From: Bacteroidia bacterium
Lineage (GTDB): Bacteria > Bacteroidota > Bacteroidia > Bacteroidales > Rikenellaceae
Direction: 5' to 3'
Length of the DNA stretch: 29,949 nt
NCBI GenBank assembly: GCA_025999315.1
Contig: BNXD01000017.1
Span: 1 to 29,949, forward strand
Under the pieces are notes generated by a model. It was not told the DNA's origin, did no database searches, and saw only the letters and a list, made by a program, of their open reading frames with translations. The position numbers and the translations under genes are program-made. Position 1 is the first letter of the stretch. Each line of letters starts with the position of its first letter. Below, piece after piece: positions 22,761-29,535 of this stretch.

Positions 22761-22768
22761 TACTTTTG
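22761..22768 (+). promoter_or_regulatory. -7 box of the sigma54 activator gene
   Basis: TACTTTTG matches TAnnTTTG and lies five bases before ATG 22774. Transcription from it would start at or within a few bases of the ATG, so the mRNA would be leaderless or nearly so. Confidence 0.55.
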
Positions 22769-22773
22769 TCGGT

Positions 22774-23952
22774 ATGGATATTCAGTCGGTAAAACAGCGG
22801 TTCGGGATCATCGGCAACGATCCTGCGCTGGATCGTGCGTTGGAGGTGGCCGTGAGGGTGGCGTCGACCGACTTGTCGGTGCTCATCACTGGCGAGAGCG
22901 GTGTGGGCAAGGAGTTTTTTCCGCAGGTGATACATGCTTACAGTCCGCGCAAACATCAGAAATACATTGCCGTAAACTGTGGGGCGATTCCCGAGGGGAC
23001 CATCGACTCGGAGCTTTTCGGTCACGAGAAGGGCTCTTTTACGGGGGCTACGGAGGCTCGCAAGGGCTATTTCGAGGAGGCCGGCGGAGGGACGATCTTT
23101 CTGGACGAGGTGGCCGATCTGCCCCATTCGACGCAGGCGCGCCTGCTGAGGGTGTTGCAGACGGGCGAGTTTATCCGTGTGGGGTCGTCCCGAAGCCAGA
23201 AGACCGATGTGAGGGTAACGGCGGCCACCAATATCAACCTGCATGAGGCTATTCGGACGGGGCGGTTCCGCGAGGATCTATATTACCGCCTGAATACGGT
23301 GCCGATCACGGTGCCGCCGCTCAGAGAACGCAGAGAAGATATTTATCTGCTGTTCCGCAAGTTTGCCGCCGACATAGCGCAGCAGTACCGGATGCCGCCC
23401 ATCTCGCTCGACGACGATGCGCGGGCGGCGCTCGAGGAGTATGGCTGGCCGGGCAACATACGTCAGTTGAAGAACGTGGCCGAGCAGATCTCGGCGGTCG
23501 AGCAGATGCGCACCATCACCGCCGACATCCTCAGGCGTTATCTCCCGGCGATGAACATGGGCGGCGCTCCGGTCTATATGGGCGGCGGCGCGCGTGAGAT
23601 TGGCGACGAGAGGGAGCTGTTATATAAAGTGCTGTTCGATCTGCGCAGCGACATGTTCGAGGTCAAACGTATGCTGGCCCAGATGATGACTGCCGAGGGT
23701 GGCGTGCACAAGGAATACGCCCCGGCCTATCTGCTGACCGCTCCCAAGACGCCGGGCGACCAGTATGCCGAGAGCGAGGAGCTCGGGGTAGATGTTACGC
23801 CCGAGGAGATGACCAAAGAGCGCGCACAGAAAGAGGCGATCGTCAAGGCGCTACGCCGCCACGGGGGCAAACGCAAGGATGCCGCCAAAGAGTTGTTCAT
23901 GTCCGAGAGGACGCTCTACCGCAAGATACGCGAGCTGGAGATCGAGGAGTGA
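22774..23952 (+). CDS. Sigma54-interacting AAA+ transcription activator without receiver domain
   Basis: This 392-residue cytoplasmic protein uses ATP to open sigma54 promoters. It has Walker A GESGVGKE (residues 40-47), a GSFTGA loop (87-92, Ser for the usual Ala) that contacts sigma54, Walker B with FLDE (109-112), and the arginine-finger region GRFREDLYYRLN. The C-terminal Fis-type helix-turn-helix is GKRKDAAKELFMSERTLYRKI. There is no phosphoacceptor or GAF domain ahead of the AAA+ module, so its activity must be set by partners, by its C-terminal half or by amount. The residues around 270-340 are family-specific. ATG 22774 starts the protein just ahead of the AAA+ domain, as expected. 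LptE and SecG genes follow on the same strand. Confidence 0.93.
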   Translation: MDIQSVKQRFGIIGNDPALDRALEVAVRVASTDLSVLITGESGVGKEFFPQVIHAYSPRKHQKYIAVNCGAIPEGTIDSELFGHEKGSFTGATEARKGYFEEAGGGTIFLDEVADLPHSTQARLLRVLQTGEFIRVGSSRSQKTDVRVTAATNINLHEAIRTGRFREDLYYRLNTVPITVPPLRERREDIYLLFRKFAADIAQQYRMPPISLDDDARAALEEYGWPGNIRQLKNVAEQISAVEQMRTITADILRRYLPAMNMGGAPVYMGGGAREIGDERELLYKVLFDLRSDMFEVKRMLAQMMTAEGGVHKEYAPAYLLTAPKTPGDQYAESEELGVDVTPEEMTKERAQKEAIVKALRRHGGKRKDAAKELFMSERTLYRKIRELEIEE

Positions 23953-24097
23953 AGGGAGTCGAGTTTGTGCGGGGCTGAGAGATGGCGATCGGGTGGTGTG
24001 ATGCTATAGTTAACACGCCCTAACTCATGCGGCCGGAAATTTTCAACAGTTTTTGTGGAATGTCTCGAAGGTTACACCAAGTTGAAACGTTTTTGTG

Positions 24098-24616
24098 ATG
24101 CGCAGATATTCATTTGCTTATATACTTCTGGCCGGGATGGTGATGGCGGTGGCCGTTACGGCGTGCCGGGTGTCGTACACCCTTTCGGGGGCGTCGATCT
24201 CGCCGCTGGCCAAGACGGTGAGCATCGCCTACATACCCAACAACGCCTCGATGGTGGCTCCGATACTCAGCTCGACCCTGCGCGATGCACTGCAGGACCG
24301 GTTCATGCGACAGACCCGCCTGAGTATTGCCAGTCAGGGAGGCGACCTGGATTTCGAGGGCGAGATAACCAACTACACCACCTCGCCGGCGGCTATTTCG
24401 GGCGAGGAGTACGCCATACGCAACAAGCTGACCATCACCGTGCGGATGCGCTTCACCAACAGCATCGAGCCCAAACTGAACTACGACAAGTCGTTCTCCT
24501 CGTTTCAGGAGTACGACGCCAACAGCCTGCTGCAGTCGGTCGAGCCGGTGCTGATCCCCCAGATCGTCGACATGCTGGTGGAGGACATCTTCAACGCCGC
24601 CGTGTCCAACTGGTAG
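24098..24616 (+). CDS. lptE: LptE-family LPS-assembly lipoprotein
   Basis: The 172-residue product has a lipoprotein signal (MRRYSFAYILLAGMVMAVAVTAC). The mature part has YTLSGASISPLAKTVSIAYIPN, the Y.F.G.S...IKT..I..F.N pattern of Bacteroidota LptE, and the downstream segment LTITVRMRFTNSIEPKLNYDKSFSSFQEY is also typical. LptE plugs LptD in the outer membrane and helps lipopolysaccharide insertion. I chose ATG 24098 over the adjoining GTG 24095. The order activator - lptE - TPR-like - secG is conserved in Bacteroidota (established knowledge, recalled), which supports the call. The 145-base spacer upstream has no clear promoter box. Confidence 0.85.
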   Translation: MRRYSFAYILLAGMVMAVAVTACRVSYTLSGASISPLAKTVSIAYIPNNASMVAPILSSTLRDALQDRFMRQTRLSIASQGGDLDFEGEITNYTTSPAAISGEEYAIRNKLTITVRMRFTNSIEPKLNYDKSFSSFQEYDANSLLQSVEPVLIPQIVDMLVEDIFNAAVSNW

Positions 24617-24677
24617 CGCGGGTGGGGCTGATCTTTTCGTGGAGAAGGATTGGTTTGAAATCGTTAAAATGTAGACG

Positions 24678-25262
24678 ATGGATGATTTTAAGGATTACAT
24701 AGTCTCCGGCGACAGTTCGCTCGTGCCTTCGGACAGGCAGCTCGACAGGCTGGTGGAGCGCTATCCGTGGTTCACCACGGCGCGTATAGTGCGCAGCTGG
24801 AAACGCGGAACGGACGATCCGGTGGTCAATATCACTCTGACCGGCAAGCCTATGCCCCGACTGTTCCTCAAACAGGTGGCCCCCGCGACCAAAGGCGCGA
24901 CGGTGAAGATAATCGATGGATTTCTGAGCGCCGGAGAACCTTCTGAAAGCGCAGGGAACATGACCCCGGCCCCCGCTGCAGCAGCCCCCCGGCCGGCTCC
25001 GCGCAAAGAGAAGCCCGCCTCGCCACGTCCGGGACCCAAAGCCGCCGAAGAGGATGCAGGGCCCGATCTGGCAGCCCGCTCGTCGATGGTGCTGAGCGAC
25101 GACGACGATCGCGACAGCATTTCGGAAGAGTTGGCCGAGATATTTCTCGCCCAGGGTTTTACCCGGCAGGCGCTCGGCATATACAGGAAATTAAGTTTGT
25201 TATATCCGGAAAAAAGTGTTTATTTTGCCGAAATTATTGACCGGATAAAGAAACATAAATAG
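24678..25262 (+). CDS. Conserved hypothetical protein with C-terminal TPR-like segment
   Basis: The 194-residue product has no signal peptide. The N-terminal 85 residues hold an aromatic helix (LDRLVERYPWFTTARIVRSW). A Pro/Ala/Lys-rich linker covers about 95-130. The C-terminus carries SISEELAEIFLAQGFTRQAL and GIYRKLSLLYPEKSVYFAEI, a single TPR-like helical hairpin (E..A.IFL.QG....A..IY..L...YP). Its place between lptE and secG is typical of the phylum and suggests envelope biogenesis, but I do not recognise a function. It starts 61 bases after lptE and ends 59 bases before secG, so it is probably in the same operon. Confidence 0.75.
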   Translation: MDDFKDYIVSGDSSLVPSDRQLDRLVERYPWFTTARIVRSWKRGTDDPVVNITLTGKPMPRLFLKQVAPATKGATVKIIDGFLSAGEPSESAGNMTPAPAAAAPRPAPRKEKPASPRPGPKAAEEDAGPDLAARSSMVLSDDDDRDSISEELAEIFLAQGFTRQALGIYRKLSLLYPEKSVYFAEIIDRIKKHK

Positions 25263-25270
25263 TAATCAGT

Positions 25271-25296
25271 TGCGTGTTTTGAACGCACTTTTTTTT
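25271..25296 (+). terminator. Weak hairpin with T tract before secG
   Basis: TGCGT (25271-25275) pairs with ACGCA (25283-25287) and is followed by C and eight T residues (25289-25296). The short stem could act as a partial attenuator between the TPR-like gene and secG. Confidence 0.35.
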
Positions 25297-25321
25297 AATG
25301 AGCAACAAACAGTAGAATATC

Positions 25322-25687
25322 ATGTATATTTTTTGTATCATTTTGATCCTGATAGCGAGCATTCTGATCGTGCTCGCCGTGCTGGCCCAGAATCCCAAAA
25401 GCGGCATGGCCGCCAATTTCGGCGCTTCTAACCAGGTGATGGGCGTGCGCCAGACCTCCGATTTCCTCGAGAAATTCACCTGGGTGCTGGCCATTTCGAT
25501 CGTCGTGCTGAGCCTGATCGCCACCATGACCATGCCCCGGGAAAATATCGCCCGCAGCAAAAGCGCGGTGGATCGCGCTATCGAACAGCAGGGTCAGGAC
25601 AATCAGAACCTGCAGAACCCCATTCAGATGCCGATGGCTCCGGCCTCCGGCGAAGTTCCTGCCGCTCCCGAGGCTCCGGCGCAGTAG
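25322..25687 (+). CDS. secG: Preprotein translocase subunit SecG
   Basis: The 121-residue inner-membrane protein has two hydrophobic helices, FCIILILIASILIVLAVL (residues 4-21) and FTWVLAISIVVLSLIATM (52-69). The cytoplasmic loop between them is QNPKSGMAANFGASNQVMGVRQTSDFLEK, here given as overlapping pieces QNPKSGMAANFGAS and NQVMGVRQTSDFLEK, with the family's Q.pKg.glg.....G.r....l.k pattern. SecG aids SecYE/SecA-driven protein export. The 50-residue Gln/Pro/Ala-rich tail is common in Bacteroidota. It is last in the lptE-TPR-secG group, with a terminator 134 bases downstream. Confidence 0.93.
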   Translation: MYIFCIILILIASILIVLAVLAQNPKSGMAANFGASNQVMGVRQTSDFLEKFTWVLAISIVVLSLIATMTMPRENIARSKSAVDRAIEQQGQDNQNLQNPIQMPMAPASGEVPAAPEAPAQ

Positions 25688-25820
25688 TAGTGGTGGGCGG
25701 GGCGATCCCGGCATGAGCGTGCAACGCATTGACGGAAAAATCTCCCTGAGACGACAACGGCCCTTTGTGATCCTGAGGATTATGACAGGGCGGTGTCTTC
25801 AGTGCATAAATATTGTACGA

Positions 25821-25854
25821 CGAAAGGCCGAACAGAACTCTGTTCGGCCTTTCG
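25821..25854 (+). terminator. Hairpin terminator downstream of secG
   Basis: A perfect 14-bp stem CGAAAGGCCGAACA (25821-25834) pairs with TGTTCGGCCTTTCG (25841-25854) around a 6-base loop. The following sequence GGGTGTCTTCG is not T-rich, so it may end transcripts by 3' protection as well as by intrinsic termination. Confidence 0.65.
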
Positions 25855-26013
25855 GGTGTCTTCGCCCCGGAATTTTTAAGACGATCCGGTTGTATATTTA
25901 AAGCGTTGGTTTAAAAGTGTCAAATAAAGTCTATTTCTGTCCGTTCAAAAAACGCGGAGCTAAGGCCGCCATTGGCGGGCAAAAAGACGCCCGCCTTTCT
26001 CCTTCGCGCCTCG

Positions 26014-26037
26014 GCCATTTCGGGCAAGCCCGATGGC
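26014..26037. repeat. Covarying hairpin, copy with CGGGC/GCCCG
   Basis: GCCAT (26014-26018) pairs with ATGGC (26033-26037), and CGGGC (26021-26025) with GCCCG (26028-26032) around AA. The flanks are the same CGCGCCTCG and CTCGGCTTG as at 13533, but the inner stem has different, still complementary, bases. Confidence 0.65.
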
Positions 26038-26193
26038 TCTCGGCTTGTCGTCGATTGCGAGGAGGCGTAAAGCGGAGCGCGTCAAGAGTGAGGCGGTTGG
26101 GACGAAAGTCCCAAGCGAGCCGCTGTTCGAGGGCGTTAGGCGCGTAAGCGACTAAAAGCCCGAGTTCGGCGCAGCAGCCTCACGAATAGCGCC

Positions 26194-26353
26194 GAGGTTG
26201 CTTAGACTTCTCCGCCGAAGTTATTTGTGAGCCATTTTGGCCTTTGACAACTTGACGACGCGGAGCATAGCTCCCGCTATGCGACAAGGAGGCAAGGCAG
26301 GCAGAGGACGAAAGAGCCGCAAAGAACGAGAGCGGAGAAGTCTAAACAACCTC
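26194..26353. repeat. 22-bp long-range inverted repeat with crossing helix
   Basis: Arms 26194-26215 and 26332-26353 are complementary at 21 of 22 positions, with a 116-base spacer. A second inverted repeat, CTCACGAATA (26179-26188) with TATTTGTGAG (26222-26231), straddles the left arm, so the two helices cross as a pseudoknot or exclude each other. The spacer also has GCATAG/CTATGC (26265-26270 with 26277-26282). No transposase is present. Confidence 0.6.
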
Positions 26354-26425
26354 AACGTAGCCCCGCAGCACAGGCGGCGATTGTTGGCTCGCAAAAAGAC
26401 GCTCGCCTTACTCCTTCGCGCCTCG

Positions 26426-26454
26426 GCAGAGAGTTCGAGCAAGCTCGACTCTGC
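26426..26454. repeat. Covarying hairpin, copy with GCAGAG/CTCTGC and TCGAG/CTCGA
   Basis: GCAGAG (26426-26431) pairs with CTCTGC (26449-26454), and TCGAG (26435-26439) with CTCGA (26444-26448), with an AGT bulge. Both stems differ in sequence from the copies at 13533 and 26014 but keep pairing. Confidence 0.65.
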
Positions 26455-26490
26455 TCTCGGCTTGGCGTCGTTTGGTCCTTTTTATAAAAA

Positions 26491-26548
26491 AGGACCGCCC
26501 CGCGCGTAGCGGAACTCAGAAGACTTTTGACAACGGTCAACCTTAAGG
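26491..26548 (-). repeat. Repeat module with TAAG box, inverted copy 3
   Basis: The reverse complement reads CCTTAAGGTTGACCGTTGTC and continues AAAAGTCTTCTGAG to GCGCGGGGCGGTCC, matching 13433-13490 closely. Here the box is TAAGGTTG, one base off the -7 consensus. A GGTCCTTTT/AAAAGGACC hairpin (26474-26496) adjoins it. Confidence 0.6.
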
Positions 26549-26908
26549 TCTGTGCGCTGACAAAGCACGGAGATCATGTCAATAGACCGCATGTTTGGTC
26601 CAAATGCAAGGTCTTTTCAGCCGCTTGCCGCTGGGGCCTCGCTACTTGTTGGCTCGCAAAGAGACGCTCGCCTTCCTCGCGCTACCTCGGTCGTAGCCCG
26701 CAAGCGGTCTGCGACCCTCGCAACGCTGCTCGGTTCTCCTCGTCGCTTGGCAGAGTTGCGAGTAAACTCGCCTCTGCGCTCACTCCTTCGTCGAGAAGCA
26801 CCTCGGCCATTTCCGGGCGAGCTCGATGACGTTCGGGCGGGGGCGGCCCGGAGCCGGCGAAGGTCTGCCGAGACCGACCCGCGCGGAGCAACCACACCTT
26901 CCAATCCT

Positions 26909-28207
26909 TCAGATATTGCGGTTGTCGACCACCCGTTTGGCTTTGCCTTCGCTGCGGGCGATGGTGTTGGGTTCGACCAGTCGCACCTCGGCCGAGATGC
27001 CGAGCACGCTCTGCAGGCGATGGGCGAGGCGCCGTTTCATCTCGAGCATGACGCTCATCTCGTCGGAGAAGTACTCCTGTCCGACCTCCACCTGCACCTG
27101 CATGGTGTCGAGGTTGTTGACCCGGTCAACCACGATCAGATAGTGCGGAGCGAACTCTTTCATCTCGAGCAGCACGCTCTCCACCTGCGAGGGGAAGACG
27201 TTCACCCCGCGGATTATCAGCATGTCGTCGCTGCGCCCGGTGATGCGTCCCATCCTGACGAAGGTGCGGCCGCAGGGGCACTCTTCGCCCATCAGCGACG
27301 AGAGGTCCTTGGTGCGGTAGCGCAACAGCGGCAGCCCCTCCTTGGTGATGGTGGTGAAGACCAGCTCGCCCGTCTCGCCCTCGGGCAGGGGTTGCAGCGT
27401 CTGCGGGTCGATGATCTCGGGGATGAAATGATCCTCGTGAACATGCGATCCGTTCTGGTGCTGACACTCATACGACACCCCGGGGCCCATCACCTCGCTC
27501 AGACCGTAGATGTCGTAGGCCTTGATGCCCAGGCTGCGCTCGATCTGCAAGCGCATCTGCGGGCTCCACGGCTCGGCCCCGAAGGCGCCGATGCGCAGTT
27601 TGAACTCCTCGCGCGGGTAGCCCGAGTCGCGCATCGCCTCACCCAGGTAGAGGGCATACGACGGTGTGCAGCACAGCACCGTGGGACCGAAGTCGCGCAT
27701 GAGCTGTATCTGTTTGGCGGTGTTGCCGCTCGACATGGGGATCACCGCCCCGCCCATATGCTCCACGCCATAGTGCAGCCCCAGCCCTCCGGTGAAGAGG
27801 CCATAACCGTAGGCCACCGAGAAGATGTCGTTGTGGTGCGCGCCATAAGAGGTCAGACTGCGCGCCACCATCTCGGACCACGCCTGCAGGTCGCGTCGCG
27901 TGTAACCCACCACCGTAGGCTGGCCCGTGGTGCCCGACGAAGCGTGCAGACGCACGATCTCGCTCATGGGCGTGGCAAAAAGGCCGTAGGGATAGTTGTC
28001 CCGAAAATCCTGCTTGGTCGTAAAAGGCAACTTGACGATGTCCTCCACGCCGCGTATGTCGGAGGGCGCGATGCCCATCTGCTGCATCTTGCGACGATAG
28101 AACGGCGTGTTGTGGTAGACCCTCTCCACCACACTGCGCAGCCTCTCTCCCTGTAACTTCCGCAGAGCCTCGCGGCTCATGCACTCCATGGGTTCATTCC
28201 AAATCAT
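26909..28207 (-). CDS. paaK: Phenylacetate-CoA ligase
   Basis: The 432-residue cytoplasmic enzyme makes an aryl-acetyl-CoA from the acid, CoA and ATP. Signatures are the adenylate motif HASSGTTGQPT, DIYGLSEVMGPG, the hinge RTKDLSSL, a Cys pair EECPCGRTF, and the C-terminal GRSDDMLIIRGVNVFPSQVE and SEGKAKRVVDNR, where the catalytic Lys lies. Length matches the PaaK family (about 430). It starts 17 bases after the stop of the aminotransferase gene, so the two are an operon. Together they suggest handling of aromatic amino-acid derived keto or carboxylic acids; in anaerobes PaaK homologues often sit beside indolepyruvate oxidoreductase, which is not in this window. Confidence 0.92.
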   Translation of the reverse strand: MIWNEPMECMSREALRKLQGERLRSVVERVYHNTPFYRRKMQQMGIAPSDIRGVEDIVKLPFTTKQDFRDNYPYGLFATPMSEIVRLHASSGTTGQPTVVGYTRRDLQAWSEMVARSLTSYGAHHNDIFSVAYGYGLFTGGLGLHYGVEHMGGAVIPMSSGNTAKQIQLMRDFGPTVLCCTPSYALYLGEAMRDSGYPREEFKLRIGAFGAEPWSPQMRLQIERSLGIKAYDIYGLSEVMGPGVSYECQHQNGSHVHEDHFIPEIIDPQTLQPLPEGETGELVFTTITKEGLPLLRYRTKDLSSLMGEECPCGRTFVRMGRITGRSDDMLIIRGVNVFPSQVESVLLEMKEFAPHYLIVVDRVNNLDTMQVQVEVGQEYFSDEMSVMLEMKRRLAHRLQSVLGISAEVRLVEPNTIARSEGKAKRVVDNRNI

Positions 28208-28224
28208 ATCTTCTCTTTAGAGGT

Positions 28225-29535
28225 TTACCTGTGGTTGCGGGCAAAAAGTTCGAGACGCCGGGTGAGCAGGCCGAGCTGATCTTCGTCCATGCGCGAAGAA
28301 CATGCGCGGACGCCCTGTCGGAGGCTGCCGGTGGTGGAGAGCGACACCGAACTGATGCCGTAGAGCATCAGCTCGCGGATGAGCTCTCCGCTGGTGAACT
28401 CCCGGTAGCCGACCGAGAAGAAAAATCCGTCGCCGATCTCCCCGTCGGGGTCGCGGTCGTAGACGATGTGAAACCCCGCCTCGAGAAAGGCGCGTTTCAT
28501 CCCTGCGGCGCGGCGGGCATACTCCGAGGTGTGGTCGCGAAAATCGAGCTCGCCGTCCGAGGCTGCGCGCATCATGGCCGCCATGCCGTACTGGGTGGTG
28601 TGGGTGGTGCCGGAGGTGATCATGTATAGCACGGCGTTGATCATGATGTTGCCGAAATGGCCGTTGCTGCCGTAGCGACGCTCCAGAGCGGGGAAGCGAC
28701 GGTTGAACAGCGCGTCCGACACGGCGACGATGGCGATGCGCTGGCCGGCGTAGCTGAATATCTTGGAGGCCGAGAGCATCAGGATATAGTTGTCGGTGTA
28801 ACGCGCCACGGTGGCCTGATAGGGCGGGGCGAAGGGGTGGCCCAGCGGACGGCGGAAATCCATCTCGAAATAGGCCAGATCCTCGAGCACTATCGCGTCG
28901 TAGCGGGTGGCCAGCTCGCCGATGATCTGCAGCTCGTCCTCGGTCAGACAGATCCACGCCGGGTTGTTGGGGTTGGAGTAGATGATGGTCGATATGTCGC
29001 CGCGGGAGAGATGCCGCTCGAGCTCGGCGCGCAGCTTTTCGCCGCGGTGGTTGTAGATGTCGAAGCTCTCCCACTTGTACCCCAGCACACCCAGTTGCGA
29101 CTTCTGGATCGGGAACCCCGGGTCTACGAACAGCACGCGATCCTTGCCCTCCGTGCACTGGTTGCAGATGACGAACGAGCCGAACGAGCCGGTCACCGAC
29201 CCCGTAACGGGTATGCACCCTTCGGGGGCGATGTCGAGCCCCAGAAAAGCCTTGACAAAACGCGAGCTCTCGTTCTTGAGCACGGGGATGCCCTCGGCGG
29301 GGGGATAGATGGCCGCCACGTTGGTGTCGAGGGCCTGCTGCTCGGCCCGACGTCCGACGATCGACGGCTCGAGGCTCGGCACCCCCTGATCCATGCGCAC
29401 CACGGGGACGCCCGTCTGCGCGGTGAGCATCGTCGCCAGCGACGACATCTGTCCGATGGTGGCATTGCCCAGGTCGGACATCCTGAGCTCGGCAATGGCC
29501 CGGTCCACAAGCCCGGTGTCGAATATCTGTTCCAT
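28225..29535 (-). CDS. PLP-dependent aminotransferase, class I/II
   Basis: The 436-residue enzyme has fold-type I signatures: PVVRMDQGVPSLEPS and YPPAEGIPVLKNESSRFVKA in the N-terminal part, SNPNNPAW, EDLAYFEMDF and the PLP lysine in MLSASKIFSYAGQR. The substrate is not evident; linkage to paaK suggests an aromatic amino acid and its 2-oxo acid. I chose ATG 29535; a TTG two codons upstream is also possible. On the minus strand TAACTTCG (29584-29577), a near match to the -7 box, lies about 40 bases upstream and may drive the operon. Confidence 0.87.
   Translation of the reverse strand: MEQIFDTGLVDRAIAELRMSDLGNATIGQMSSLATMLTAQTGVPVVRMDQGVPSLEPSIVGRRAEQQALDTNVAAIYPPAEGIPVLKNESSRFVKAFLGLDIAPEGCIPVTGSVTGSFGSFVICNQCTEGKDRVLFVDPGFPIQKSQLGVLGYKWESFDIYNHRGEKLRAELERHLSRGDISTIIYSNPNNPAWICLTEDELQIIGELATRYDAIVLEDLAYFEMDFRRPLGHPFAPPYQATVARYTDNYILMLSASKIFSYAGQRIAIVAVSDALFNRRFPALERRYGSNGHFGNIMINAVLYMITSGTTHTTQYGMAAMMRAASDGELDFRDHTSEYARRAAGMKRAFLEAGFHIVYDRDPDGEIGDGFFFSVGYREFTSGELIRELMLYGISSVSLSTTGSLRQGVRACSSRMDEDQLGLLTRRLELFARNHR

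Larger units (their letters stand above)
25917..26908. repeat. Gene-free repeat mosaic (copy D), about 1 kb
   Basis: No credible gene lies between the secG terminator and paaK. It holds GGCGGGC/GCCCGCC (25974-25995), the covarying hairpin (26014-26037), a GNRA-type hairpin TTGGGAC-GAAA-GTCCCAA (26097-26114), a second hairpin with GTAA loop (26131-26161), a long-range inverted repeat (26194-26353), another covarying hairpin (26426-26454), the inverted TAAG module (26491-26548), and diverged remnants to 26840. Several units also occur at 13 kb. Confidence 0.75.

Noticed and set aside
25713..25901. A 62-codon plus-strand frame downstream of secG
   Set aside because: It spans the secG terminator hairpin and has no family likeness.
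25917..26908. Insertion sequence or transposon remnant bounded by the 22-bp inverted repeat
   Set aside because: There is no transposase fragment, and the 10-bp helix crossing the left arm and the lack of a target duplication do not favour a simple insertion sequence. A miniature element is still possible.
26576..28156. A 526-codon plus-strand frame from repeat D into paaK
   Set aside because: Half is repeat DNA and half is antisense of paaK.
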